Made by a program: the position numbers and the translations under genes. The notes below the pieces were generated by a model. It was not told the origin of the DNA. It did not search any database and saw only the letters and a program-made list of their open reading frames with translations. Positions 19,955 through 31,889 of a stretch of DNA of 64,000 nt are shown here, one piece after another. This DNA is from Plecoglossus altivelis (Eukaryota; Chordata; Actinopteri; Osmeriformes; Plecoglossidae), in the NCBI GenBank assembly GCA_036571765.1, contig BROE01000024.1, positions 9,397,692 to 9,461,691 of the forward strand, read 5' to 3'. Positions within the stretch are counted from its first letter, which is position 1. The number at the start of each line of letters is the position of its first letter.

Positions 19955-22671
19955 ATCCTTTTTTCTGTTGACTTTTCTACCTGTTTCTCAACCTGTCTAA
20001 CTGTCACGGTCAGGGTCTGTTGGCAAACAACCATAAACAGCCTGCAACCAAACGTGAATTAAACTCACAAGCTGAACTCTTGAAATGTTTCAGTTCCCAA
20101 TTGCTGTAGTTAATCAGTGTAAGCCCTTATAAATCCCTCTCTTCTCACAACTAGTTTCAATTCTGTTTTTTAAATATAGCTGTGTAGTTCCTAGTTTCTA
20201 GTCCCATGTGTTGTCCTATCCTAGTGGCCTATTAGACATGGCATGGTGGAGGACTGGGACCTGATGGAGAAGTACATGGAGCAGATCATCTTCAAATACC
20301 TCAGGGCCGAGCCTGAGGACCACAGCTTTCTCATGGTGAGAGCAGAGTGTGTCCTTATAGTCACTGTTTTCATGTGTGTGTGTGTTGTTAATTATTGCCA
20401 GATGGTCAAAGATTGTTTACCTAAAGTTGGGCATCATTCCACTTAGAGTGAGAATATTGGTGTTGACTCTGTGTGTGTTTTTGTTTCCCTTGCGCAGACT
20501 GAGCCACCACTGAACACCCCAGAAAACAGGGAATACTTGGCTGAGATCATGTTCGAGACATTTAACGTTCCAGGCCTTTACATCGCTGTACAGGTACACA
20601 GTTACACACAGGATGGATGGAGGGATGGAGAAAGATGGAGACAGAGAGGCAGAGTGACTGATAGCTGATATCCCCCTTCCCCAGGCTGTGCTGGCCCTGG
20701 CAGCCTCCTGGACATCCAGACAGGTGGGAGAGCGAACACTAACAGGGGTTGTGATCGACAGTGGAGATGGAGTCACTCATGCCATACCTGTGGTATGTGC
20801 ACTCTAATACATACTCAAACACACACACATACACTATCAAGGTGTAAGGATTTTGTTTCCTGGCCAAGACTGAGGGCTGTGTCATTGGTTGTTTGTATTT
20901 TCCTGTCCTTGACTATGTGATTGGTTGTTTTTGTTTCCTGGCTTAGGCTGAGGGCTATGTGATTGGCAGCTGCATAAAGCACATCCCCATCGCGGGGCGG
21001 GACATCACCTACTTCATCCAGCAGCTGCTGAGGGACAGAGAGGTGGGCATCCCTCCTGAGCAGTCGCTGGAGACCGCCAAGACTGTCAAGGTAGGCCTCA
21101 CACACACACACACACAGCACATGAACATACATGCAGAGGTGCATTCCAATAAGCAAAGCAAACCATCCAAATAAGGCATTGTATGTGTTTGTTTCCAGGA
21201 GAGGTACTGCTACATCTGTCCAGACATAGTGAAGGAGTTCAGTAAGTACGACAACGACCCCGGGAAGTGGATTAAGCAGTACCACGGAATCAACGCCATC
21301 AGCAAGACTGACTTCCACATAGATGTGGGCTACGAGCGCTTCCTGGGGCCTGAGATCTTCTTCCACCCGGAGGTATGCAGCCACTCTTCACATGACCATC
21401 ACTGTGATGACCTTACATGTGCGTTGTAGATCATGGTAGCATAAGGAAAGGTTGGTATGTTAGAGCTGCTCAAGTGAGTATGGAAACGAGTTAACCCCTT
21501 GTGTGCTGCACGTTATAGTTTGCCAACCCAGACTTCATGCAGCCTATCTCTGACGTGGTGGACGAGGCTGTTCAGAACTGCCCTATTGATGTCAGGAGAC
21601 CCCTGTACAAGGTAGGGCATGCTATGTACCAGATAGTATGTTGTGTACAAGAAACTCATGTTATTTTCAGAGTACAGAATCATGTATCTTGTACAAGGCA
21701 AGTACAGATGTCCATGTTATGTACTGTATGTGGTTGGTACTTAACCAATTTGCACACTTACGTTGCACATGTGCATGCATGCTTACGCGTGTGTGTTTTG
21801 TGTATGTTCTAGAATATCGTACTGTCTGGAGGCTCTACCATGTTCCGAGACTTTGGTCGTCGTCTGCAGAGAGACCTGAAGCGGGTTGTAGACGCCAGAC
21901 TCAAACTGAGTGAAGAGCTTAGCGGGGGTCGGATTAAAGTGTGTGAATTAGAGCTGGTACTCTGTGTGTGTGTTTGTCAGAGCTGGTACTCTGTGTGTAT
22001 TTTGTAGAAATTGTACTGTGTGTGTGTGTGTGTGTGTGTGTGTTTGTCAGAGCTGGTACTCTGTGTGTGTTTTGTACAGATGGTACTTTGTGTGTTTTTG
22101 CTAGAGCTGGTACTCTGTGTGTGTGGTTGGTAGAGCTGGTACTCTGTGTGTGTGTTGGCTCAGACTGAATAATCTATCTCTGTCCTGTATCGCAGCCCAA
22201 GCCTATGGAGGTCCAGGTGGTGACCCATCACATGCAGCGCTACGCCGTCTGGTTTGGAGGGTCCATGCTGGCCTCCACGGTACACACACACAGACATACT
22301 GTACACACAGACATACTGTACACACAGACATACACATCCTGTGCATGCAGTTGCATATGAGCTGTGTGCATTGTCATCATATAACGGATTTTCTACACTA
22401 TTGAAAATATATTTTGATTATTTTGCACATTCACATACTTATTGATAACTTGAATAGGGTATGTGTTAGCATGTTTGTACTTTTAAGTATAATATTTGAC
22501 ACACACTCCACCATGCAAACACAAACACCGTCTCACCAGTGTTTCTGTGCTCTGGCTTTTCTGTCCCTCCCTTAGCCGGAGTTCTTCCAGGTGTGTCATT
22601 CTAAGAAGGACTACGAGGAGCATGGACCGAGCATCTGCCGTCATAACCCCGTCTTTGGCATCATGTCCTGA
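18780..22671 (+). CDS. actr3b: ACTR3B, actin-related protein 3B (Arp2/3 complex subunit)
   Basis: Arp3-type subunit of the Arp2/3 complex, which nucleates branched actin filaments at the cell cortex. Twelve exons: 18780-18823, 19515-19570, 19773-19897, 20225-20335, 20498-20593, 20685-20792, 20947-21090, 21199-21372, 21519-21611, 21813-21938, 22196-22279, 22576-22671. They sum to 1257 bases, 418 residues, the normal length. Actin-fold landmarks are intact: VIDCGTGYTKIGYAGN (phosphate loop 1), VIDSGDGVTH (phosphate loop 2), VLSGGSTMFRDFGRRL and the terminus HNPVFGIMS. ACTR3B is preferred to ACTR3 by residues such as YCYICPDIVKEF, PISDVVDE, LKRVVDARL and EFFQVCHSKKDYEE, and by the XRCC2 neighbour, as in human 7q36. 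Exon 3 has a weak donor (AAG|GTGGTC). Candidate polyadenylation signals are at 23865-23870 and 24006-24011. Confidence 0.96.
19900..19951. repeat. (TCTG)n microsatellite at actr3b exon 3 donor
   Basis: About twelve tetranucleotide units begin within the first few bases of intron 3, directly after AAG|GTGG at 19897/19898. Confidence 0.95.
20862..20969 (+). repeat. Degenerate duplicated copies of the actr3b exon 7 acceptor
   Basis: The exon 7 boundary reads TTGTTTCCTGGCTTAG then GCTGAGGGCTATGTGATTGG. About 85 bases upstream the intron has TTGTTTCCTGGCCAAG then ACTGAGGGCTGTGTCATTGG, and between them a partial copy CTTGACTATGTGATTGGTTG. The order and similarity indicate tandem duplication of the splice boundary. 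Confidence 0.75.
21946..22165. repeat. Minisatellite with GAGCTGGTACTCTGTGTGTG units (actr3b intron 10)
   Basis: About six imperfect copies of (A)GAGCTGGTACTCTGTGTGTG-TTTTGT, about 30 to 60 bases apart, are separated by GT runs of variable length. Confidence 0.85.
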
Positions 22672-25032
22672 TTCTGGGAACGCCTGCCACCTGCTGCTCA
22701 CTGGAGGGCGCACTCCTTTCACAACCAGGGACAGTTCGGGTGGGTGGAGCCTTCGCTTTCAATTTAATGGGGAAATACCTTCCTTTGGTGAAGCTCCACT
22801 CACCTGTGCTTTGCCGTGGTATGAAACGCTTTCCATGACAGTGGTCTGGATCCCATCCACGCTCAGCCACCTATGTCCTTAAAGGGACATTACACCCAAA
22901 ATGATGTGAATCTGACACGCTTAGATATACTTTTGAGTGTAATACCCCTTTTCCTGTGCATTTACCACTGTAGCCCACCTGTTCTCTCAACCCTAATACC
23001 CATCTCCATCCCAATGCACTTTTGAATGAACAAACTAGTATTTATTTGGTCTTGAGAAGGAATGTTGTATATTTTTGAAATGTAAAGTGAAGGTTTAGGG
23101 TACTTGAGGAACTGATTTAGATCTTTTGAACAATTGTCCTGGGATTGTACATGTTCTGGGACTTCAGATTAGGACATAATCTGACAACTGAATTTTTTTC
23201 TTCTTGCATTAATTAGTGTTGGTTTAAAGAAATGTGAAAATATAATATAACTCAACAAGTAATAGATGCTGTTGTTTGACAAGTGACTTAAATTGAAAAC
23301 GTGGGAGGATCTACTGGTAAATAAGATTTGTCGTTGTAGTATGAATCCTTTAATTAAACTGGGAAGTAGATTCCCTCCCCTCTTCTAGATCTATACAGAG
23401 AGCACATTAGGTACCGCATGACCTGCTCCATCAGTCGCCTTATTTTTGTGCCTGTCGTTGTCATGGCTTGAAAATGTGTATTTTTACAATCAAGGATGAA
23501 ATGTAGGTGTGGGGAAGCCTGTCTTAAAACCGACAGAACGACTTATGTGCTCAATAATTTTCTTTCCGTGTTAACCTAATCATCCATGTGATTTCACCGT
23601 GGAAACTGTCTCAATGGAGAGGTCATTAAACTATTAGATTCATTTTCAACCCCAAAAATCTGTACCGTAAAGTCATAAGCATTGTAAGCTAAAGCCTTTC
23701 AAGTTGTCTATATATTTATACGAAATACTAGTTTATCTGAAGAGATGTTCATTCAGAATATAGACTTTGAATATATTCATATTTTGTTGTATTATAGGTC
23801 CAACATTGTTGAACGACAGAGAATGAGTTTACGCATATGCAATAGTTTTAATGTGCAAGTGTAGAATAAAGTGATCGGATATTTATTCTATAATTTAAAT
23901 CTTAGTTTGACTGCGGTACATTTCTGTGCTTCGAGAATAATGACTTGGTCTTGCTAACACGGAGCTGTTGCAGGTGAATGGAGCTACTAGACCTAATATT
24001 GTGTGAATAAAGACACGTGTCACCTTCATGGATGTGCGTGGATGTTCTTTTGGTACACGTCTATCAGCCCCTGTTGATCACATAGTATTGCCACGGGATT
24101 CCAAATGGTTTCTTTTTAATGTATATATTTTTATTGACTTCAGCCAACTGCGAGTTACTGGAGGAGACTTGGTAGCGTTCTATATTAGTGTGTTTCCAGC
24201 CAGGTCGCTTTTCCATTCTAATCTGGGTCCTGGAAGAGTTGAATAACTGCCCCGCTTGGTTTTTAAGAGGCTTAAATGTCTCAGAATAGGAATTAGAACT
24301 GTTTCTGAATATCAGTGTTTCATATTATGACCTATTTATGAACTCTGGCATTGAACACGTTACCATATATATATATGTTACCATATATATACAGGCTATA
24401 ACCTGTACAAGTCAAACAGGTGGATCAGGTGAACATGCTGAGAGGAAGCAAGGCATTTGTAGGCAACATAAAGAACATACCGGTACGTTTTTTTGTATCA
24501 ATCAACATAGTTAACTGTATAATTTCCTAGCCTACTTACGAACAAAGGTTCTTTATCCGAGTTTTTTATGTTGTGGAAGTTTCTTGCGAGGACTGAGACA
24601 CCATTCAGGGTTTATATAGTTACAAGCTTCAGTTTATACTTTAAATGTGTTGAATTTATAAAATGCAAGCTATGAAATCCCCGTTACTAGCGTATAAGAA
24701 GGGAACGACTTTAAATCACATCTCATTTAAAATATACAGTCATATCTTAACCTAATTATTTGTAATATAAAAAATCGCTAATTACTTATATTTCAATTAA
24801 TGCACATGAATGTGTGATAAATAGCCTATTTCAACATGCTCGTCATAAACTATATTGACCAATCATGCCATTCTAGTGTTAATAAGAGGGGCGTCACCAT
24901 AAATTATGAGAGGAGAGGAAGACGTTAAAATAACTTTAGTCACAGTTCATTACGGAGCACCGTTAAACTTGGCGAGGACTATTTCAATTGAGCCGTTCTT
25001 TTTGAGGATAGGGCTACGACCTGCAAAGAAGA
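22672..25032. other. actr3b 3' UTR and actr3b-cidea intergenic region
   Basis: The first 1.2-1.35 kb is the likely actr3b 3' UTR, AT-rich and ending near AATAAA at 23865 or 24006. Beyond it is AT-rich spacer with a short TTACCATATATATA duplication at 24360-24392. A TATA-like CATAAATTA lies at 24898-24906, about 130 bases before the cidea start codon, and could mark its promoter. Confidence 0.5.
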
Positions 25033-27082
25033 ATGGCGCCGCTATCAATTCAATCCAGCGTGGAATACGCGAAGAACCTTCTCCCGGAGACCCTAATGAG
25101 GTAAACCATGTGGGGTGCGTTTAAACAAATCCAGTTCCCATTATTCAAAGCCGTATGACCGTGGCATCTAAGTTTTTGCATCAGCAAGGCCAGCTAGACG
25201 TCAGCAGTTTGAGCTCATTCATATACGTAACTTGGCGTGCACTCTTAGACTTGAAACGTTTGTATTGGCTTTTAATTCACAGCTGTGCAACTTGATTTTG
25301 TGTTAGAAAATGTTCATGGTAAGGCCATTTTCGGTGCATCCATCCATGGGTTATCACAGATGAATCCCTCAACAGATAAGTTCTGTTCAAACAGTTCACT
25401 ATTAATGGGAAAGAATTGCTGTCTGGATTGTGTTCAGTTTTGTTTACTTGACTCATTCTTCCATGTGACTTGGCAAGAAAGCCCAATCCTTGATAATCTT
25501 CTGTCTGGCTTGCATTTGTTTATCTGGAAAACGATTCAGAAGCCACTAGTTCTGCAGAACAATCAGACCTTTTGAGTACTTGTAGTTTTATCCTTTTGCA
25601 CCTGTTCATTCTCTCCCTGAACCATTCAGTTTCATTTCTTACAACTTTTTTTTCTGTCTTCAAACGCTTGTCTGTACTTCATTTACTTGTCTTGCCCCCC
25701 CCCCCCCCCCCCCTTCAAGATCTGTGTCCACGGTCCAAACAACCCTGTCCCGTCACATCTTGCCAGTCCCCCAGCCTCGCCCCTACAAGGTGTGCACCCA
25801 CAACCGGAGACGGAGACGAGGACTCGTAGCCTCCTCATTGGACGACCTCCTGGACAAGGTGAGACTTGGACTCTGGATCAGCATAACCTTCTTGTGTAAA
25901 CTTTCCTGGGTGCTTTGATCTGTTCAGGGTGCTGTAATAATGCCATCACCATTTGAGAAGCACATTTAGGTTCTCTCCCTGCAGGTGTCCTGTGCCTTCC
26001 TGCTGACGTGTCACTTCCTGACCCTGGTTCTGGAAGAGGATGGCACAGTGGTGGAGTCGGAGGATTTTTTCCAGGCTCTGCCTCCCAACACCCACATCAT
26101 GGTGCTAGAGAAGGGGGAGGTGTGGACGCAGAACAAGGTAGATGACTCCGCTCCTCTGGCCTCCATCACCAGGAGATGCTTCTTTCCCCATCACCATTTC
26201 TCTTACCCTCACCTCCTTTATCTTCATCCTATGCATCCTATTTTCCCCTACTTCCTTTGTTCATGCTGCTATTTTCAACAAGACAACAAGGTGGCAGTGA
26301 TGTTTCACCCCTGAAGTTCCGTACGTTGTGATATCCACAGATCCTCCCCAGCTTCCGCCAGCCGAGGAGGAGTGGCATAGCCAAGTTGACCTTTGACCTG
26401 TACAAGCTCAACCCTAAGGACTTCTTGGGTTGCTTGACCATCCGCGCCACACTGTATGAGATCTACACTCTGTCGTACGACATCCGGTGCACCAAGGCCA
26501 AAGATATTGTCCGGTGAGGCTAATATGGTCTATGGAAGTACATTGGTGTGCCTGGATGGATGTTTAAAAGTGTGTGTGTGTGTGTGTGTCTCTCCCTCAC
26601 TCACTCACTCACTCACTCACACACACACACACACACACACACTGGCCATTTATCAATCTGAAAAATGCAAAGCACGCAGTGCAGGGACTTCTGGGAAATC
26701 AGTTGTGTGTCTGTTGGCCAAGTCGCCCACCCATGCATCCTCAATGCAGAGGCGGATTGAGGACGCGTCAGTTTTTTTGCATTCTTGGTCAATTTGTGTT
26801 GGAACAGTTCCTAGTCTTGACAGATGACATCAAACAAGTCCACAAAACACAGGAATGGAAAAGAATCTTGGATTGATAAGCAGATGCTGATCATACCAAT
26901 AATCTTCCTCATTCTCTACGCTTTTACTCTGAGAGGTGTGTGTGCGCGCACACACTAGTGGTAATCAATCCCTCTATGTCTGCAGGTGTCTGCTGCGCTG
27001 TTTGACCTCCGTGGCCAGAGTGTCAGGACAGCTCCTGCTTCAGGGCTCCGCCTATATCCTGCAGCTCCTAGGAGAGGACTAG
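25033..27082 (+). CDS. cidea: CIDEA, lipid-droplet CIDE-domain protein
   Basis: CIDE proteins sit on lipid droplets and promote droplet fusion and fat storage. Exons: 25033-25100, 25720-25858, 25985-26137, 26341-26513, 26986-27082; 630 bases, 209 residues, close to CIDEA length. The N-terminus is MAPLSIQSSVEYAKN. The CIDE-N domain covers exons 2-3 (RPYKVCTHNRRRRRGLVASS, LVLEEDGTVVESEDFFQALP, THIMVLEKGEVW). The CIDE-C domain covers exons 4-5 (SGIAKLTFDLYKLNPKDFLG, ATLYEIYTLSYDIRC, SGQLLLQGSAYILQLL). EEDGTVV, the SYDIRC motif and the tubb6 neighbour point to CIDEA rather than CIDEB or CIDEC. The C-terminus is shorter than in human, ending GED. All junction phases agree. Intron 1 ends in 19 consecutive C then TTCAAG. 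A polyadenylation signal is at 27404-27409. Confidence 0.93.
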
Positions 27083-27723
27083 TAGTGCGTCAGCCTAGCT
27101 ACATCCTTTCCACAATCTTCTCATCTCTCCATTTTCTTCCTCCCATCACTCCATGATCTATTTCTCGTTATATCTTCATCTGCCTTCTCCAATCTCTCCA
27201 ATGCCCGACCACTTGGGTGCTTCCCCTGTAATATTGGCACTGTCCACTAGATGGGGTAGATTACACATTACACATTTTCACATTTTACACATTACATTTT
27301 CCTTAGTAAATTAATATATGCCATGTTGCGGTTTTAAATCGTTTATTTTAGTTTTTTCCCTTATATTACAATTTGTTTGTATGTTCATCTTGTTAAATGT
27401 ATGAATAAAATTGTTTTATTTTGTAAAGTGTTTTCTGGCTTGATGTTTGCGCGTGGGGTTGGGATTTCCAGGTCTTTTCAGTAAGCTGCTTGTGAAAACT
27501 GAAACTTGCACAGAGGGAACTGCTCTTCCCACATGTTGTATGCGCGCACAGCTGACCAGTTGGCAAGTCATCCATGGGAATGTGCAGGGCGTGGCCTGGC
27601 CAGCGCACCGACAAGAGAGTTTGGAATACCACTCTCTTATTCAGTTGAGCGTGATTTTGGACCGGAGCTCACGCACTTAGACTTCTGCCCTTCAAATTAG
27701 GCTATAACCATTACACGCGCACC
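27083..27723. other. cidea 3' UTR and cidea-tubb6 spacer
   Basis: The cidea 3' UTR runs to the AATAAA at 27404. The remaining roughly 300 bases up to the tubb6 ATG must hold the tubb6 promoter and 5' UTR. I see no TATA box. Confidence 0.5.
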
Positions 27724-30326
27724 ATGAGAGAAATTGTTCACATACAAGCTGGACAATGCGGCAACCAGATTGGGACCAAGGCAAGTAGAGGCTAATTGCT
27801 ACTTTAGGAGCATGAAAAGTTGTGCGTGCGAGACTAATAATACACTCCATTGTTTAATAATTTGAGCAATCCCGTGTTAACATATGAACACATTTTAAGA
27901 TTTCCTTTTCGAAGTTCTCACTTTTAGTGACGGAGGAAAGTATCAAAGCATGAGTCAGTTTCTGCCGCCTATAATAAAGCTTATAACGGGGCGGTTCGGG
28001 AGTGGTCCTTCATACGGAGAAACACTTCAGATAGTAATGTCTCAGCTGATACGCTTGATGATCGCGACACGAGAATGCTTTTAACTCAAACTAATTCGGG
28101 AGTTATTTTACAACTGGAATTGTAAATGTCATACCAATCTTCTTTTGCCCTAGTTTTGGGAGGTGATCAGCGATGAGCACGGAATCGACCCGGCAGGAAA
28201 CTACGTTGGGGACTCGACCCTGCAACTGGACCGAATCAATGTATATTACAACGAGGCCTCCTGTAAGTGGGCCCTGAATCCTCATTCCTAAAAGCTGCGT
28301 CACAATCCCCCAGTTATCAAACCTGTCTTTCGCTATGTTACATTAAGGAAAAATCCCTGAAAACGGAGAACATAAGCAACCTTCCTGTCCTGTATCTGTT
28401 TGTTGTTGTCTGGGTGCAGCACACAAATACGTCCCCCGGTCAGTGCTAGTGGACCTGGAACCCGGCACCATGGACAGCGTCCGGTCAGGGGCCTTCGGAC
28501 AGCTCTTCAGACCAGACAACTTCATCTTTGGTGAGATCCAGAGCACTACATAACATTTTCTCCCACTGAGGACAGTGCACTGTGGTGTGAGAGACTGTTA
28601 GCTATGTGAAGGATTTCTGTGTGGTTTCATGAAGGCCGTTGGCATCCCTCTAGCCTGGCACAGATACAGATGGAACAGAACGGACACACTCTGAACAGTG
28701 GCAAGATAATGCTCCACAAACCATGTCCAGAATAAAGAGCAATAGAAGGATTGGAAGAGAACTGTTTGAGGGAGGATGTGTAACAAATCCCAGATGCACC
28801 ATGAACAGTATTACTGAGGATTTGTTTGATAAACTACTCTTCTTTGGGATTAGGTGTTGACATTAGTTTACGCACGCTCACATACACGCACACACTCTGA
28901 CTCGAGTGCCCTCCCCCAACCCTGGATGATGAATGAGTCACATGTGCTGGTGTCGGACTGTGTATGTGTGTGTATACACACTGTTAGAGTGGGTGTCACA
29001 AAGAGAGACAGTGTGTGAGTGTGTGTTTCACAGTGCGCCAGTTGCGTGACGGGGGCTGTGTATAGGGTTTCCATGACTCCAGCCTCGGGTGTTTGTGCCG
29101 CTTTCCCCAGGCCAGACAGGTGCAGGTAACAACTGGGCCAAGGGCCATTACACCGAGGGCGCAGAGCTGGTAGACTCTGTGCTGGACGTGGTCAGGAAGG
29201 AGTGTGAGCACTGTGACTGCCTCCAGGGCTTCCAGCTCACCCACTCCCTGGGTGGGGGCACGGGGTCTGGCATGGGCACCCTGCTCATCAGCAAGATCCG
29301 TGAGGAGTATCCTGACCGCATCATGAACACCTTCAGTGTGATGCCCTCACCCAAGGTAGCTTTGTGCGGCTTTTCTTTATAGTAGCATACTAACAGTTAC
29401 TGCCTACTGAACTGTGCATACCACACCATACAAACTTACCCTACCTCCAACCTTGCCCTTACCTCCTACCCTACCTACCTCATACTCTACCCCCCCCCCA
29501 CCCCCAGGTATCTGACACAGTGGTGGAGCCCTACAACGCCACTCTGTCTGTCCACCAGCTGGTGGAGAACACAGACGAAACCTACTGCATCGACAACGAG
29601 GCGCTCTACGACATCTGCTTCCGCACTCTCAAACTGACCACACCCACCTACGGTGACCTCAACCACCTGGTTTCTGCCACCATGAGTGGCGTCACCACCT
29701 CTCTGAGGTTCCCTGGTCAGCTCAACGCTGACCTCCGCAAGCTGGCTGTCAACATGGTGCCCTTCCCCCGTTTACACTTCTTCATGCCCGGCTTTGCCCC
29801 GCTCACTGCCAGGGGGAGCCAGCAGTACCGTGCCCTCACCGTGCCTGAGCTGACGCAGCAGATGTTTGACGCCAAGAACATGATGGCGGCCTGCGACCCT
29901 CGCCACGGCCGCTACCTGACCGTTGCCACCGTGTTCCGCGGGCCCATGTCTATGAAGGAGGTGGATGAGCAGATGTTGGCGGTCCAGAACAAGAACAGCA
30001 GCTACTTCGTGGAGTGGATCCCCAACAACGTGAAGGTGGCCGTCTGCGATATCCCGCCTAGAGGGCTCAAGATGGCCGCCACCTTCATCGGCAACAGCAC
30101 GGCCATCCAGGAGCTGTTCAAGCGCATCTCCGAGCAGTTCTCAGCCATGTTCCGCCGCAAGGCCTTCCTCCACTGGTTCACGGGCGAGGGCATGGATGAG
30201 ATGGAGTTCACCGAGGCGGAGAGCAACATGAACGACCTGGTGTCTGAGTACCAGCAGTACCAGGAGGCCACGGCCAGCGACGGAGACGAGGCCTTCGAGG
30301 ACGAGGATGAGGAGATTCATGAGTAA
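27724..30326 (+). CDS. tubb6: TUBB6, beta-tubulin class V
   Basis: Beta subunit of the alpha/beta tubulin dimer of microtubules. Exons: 27724-27780, 28154-28262, 28420-28530, 29111-29355, 29508-30326; 1341 bases, 446 residues, the family length. It begins MREIVHIQAGQCGNQIG, including the MREI signal used in tubulin mRNA autoregulation. It carries the GTP-binding loop GGGTGSGMG (exon 4) and the acidic tail ending AFEDEDEEIHE, typical of TUBB6. Exon 1 ends at AAG followed by GCAAGT: only a GC donor keeps the phase, because the GT four bases later would frameshift. Vertebrate beta-tubulin genes normally have four exons. Here the usual last exon is interrupted after PSPK by a 152-base intron that begins GTAGCT and ends CCCCAG. 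A polyadenylation signal is at 30544-30549. Confidence 0.96.
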
Positions 30327-31390
30327 GGAGAACGATTGCAACATTCTAGAACATTGCTAGAATGCCTCATAATTAATGTTCTTGTTACATCGATACAACC
30401 TTGGTAAAACACACTATTGCTTGAATGTTTGTTTTGTATCTACAGATTGTCTTAAATGTTGTTTGGAACGATGAGTGTGCTTTGAAAGCTGTGAATTTAC
30501 ACGTTTGGAGGGTCTTTGGGCACAGACAGGGATACCTGGTTGTAATAAAACCTTCTAAAGACTTTCAGAGAAGTGTGCTATGCGTGGAGATTCTGTCAAA
30601 CGTCTAATTTTGTACTGTTATGTTATGTAACTAATATGTATGCATATCTGCATGTGTTCTGAAGACATTTTTGATTTAAAGAGGGTTCCAAAAACATTCA
30701 GTGGGGTTTCTCATAGAATGTCGAGTCCTGCCCTGGTTTACAGCTACACAGCCAGCCAGGCAACCAACCAGCTGAGAGTAAAGCACCATCAATAGAGAGG
30801 CTAATCACCCTCCCTGGACTCTATTGTGTGGGAAACTGGATATCCCAGCAGTTCTGTTTGAAGCTTATTGAAAAGAGATAGGAACAGTCAAACTAAATCT
30901 GGGGTCCTGTGGGGGGGGTAACAGTTCCCTCCCCACAACTACCCCCTCTTGTTAATCACAACAGTTGCTGAGTTAGGTGTTCTGTTATCAGCACAGACGT
31001 GTGTGGGTGGGTGTGTGTTAGGGGTGTTAACATTAGAATCTACCCTGCTAGACCCACTTAGCTAGGACCATGGACTGTTCTGTTCACCACTGCACTGAGC
31101 CAAACACACACAGAGACATACTTCACAGGAACAGACTTGACAGAATACATGCTTTTGTAAATAGCCTGGTCTGAGCTTGGTCAAACATGGTCTCAGACCT
31201 ACTAGTCAGCTGGTAAGAAGGAGCAGTATGCCTGAGTCATGCTACTCTAAATAGTGTGTGCTTGTATGTGTGTATGTGTGTCATCCCTGTATCTTACTCT
31301 CTCATTCATCCGACCAACAGGCAATGGAACGAGGAACCCCAGACCGAAGTCCCCTTCACGCCCGACATCAGTGTTAGTCCACTGAGCTGA
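30323..31390 (+). other. Possible alternative last intron and exon of tubb6
   Basis: The tubb6 stop codon lies in ATTCATGAGTAAGGAG, where GA|GTAAGG is a good 5' splice site. A good 3' splice site ends at 31320 (pyrimidine-rich, CCAACAG). Joining them keeps the tubulin frame, restores the final Glu and adds 22 residues (QWNEEPQTEVPFTPDI...) to a TGA at 31390. AATAAA follows at 31549-31554. This is inference from sequence only. Confidence 0.35.
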
Positions 31391-31889
31391 AGTCTCTATC
31401 CTTGCCCCATCACACAATAATAGGGCACCAGGTGTGAATCCAAGAGATTATATTGATTAGGTGTTCCTTGATTAGTTTCATAATGATTTAACTGTTTCTT
31501 TAAATATTTGTCTGGGTACCATCTGTCTTTCAGCTGTTGCCCTGCTTAAATAAAGGCAAAATGTCTGTAAGCTCTGATGACGACGCTTTGTTGAACACCT
31601 CCAGTCTGTCACAGGTTGTTTTGAGTTAGAGTATTGCGCCCTCATCAGGACAAGAATTGGTGTCAGATATTAGGGGCCGTTTAGAAAATAATTCAGCCTG
31701 TCCTTCACAAACACACGTAGAACAGATTCACATATGAAACGTTCAGACAACGTCCACAAATTAGACATATTCATCTTTCAATCTTTCAAAACAGTTTGAA
31801 AGTTAAAGGAAATATTTCTTAAAAAGTTGAATATCAACAATATTTTCGAAAAAGGTTTTTTAAAGTGCTTGATGATGTCTACTATATTC

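Noticed and set aside
24906..25124. 72-codon frame covering the cidea start region
   Set aside because: It is in a different frame from the CIDEA N-terminus, which is fixed by phase with exon 2.
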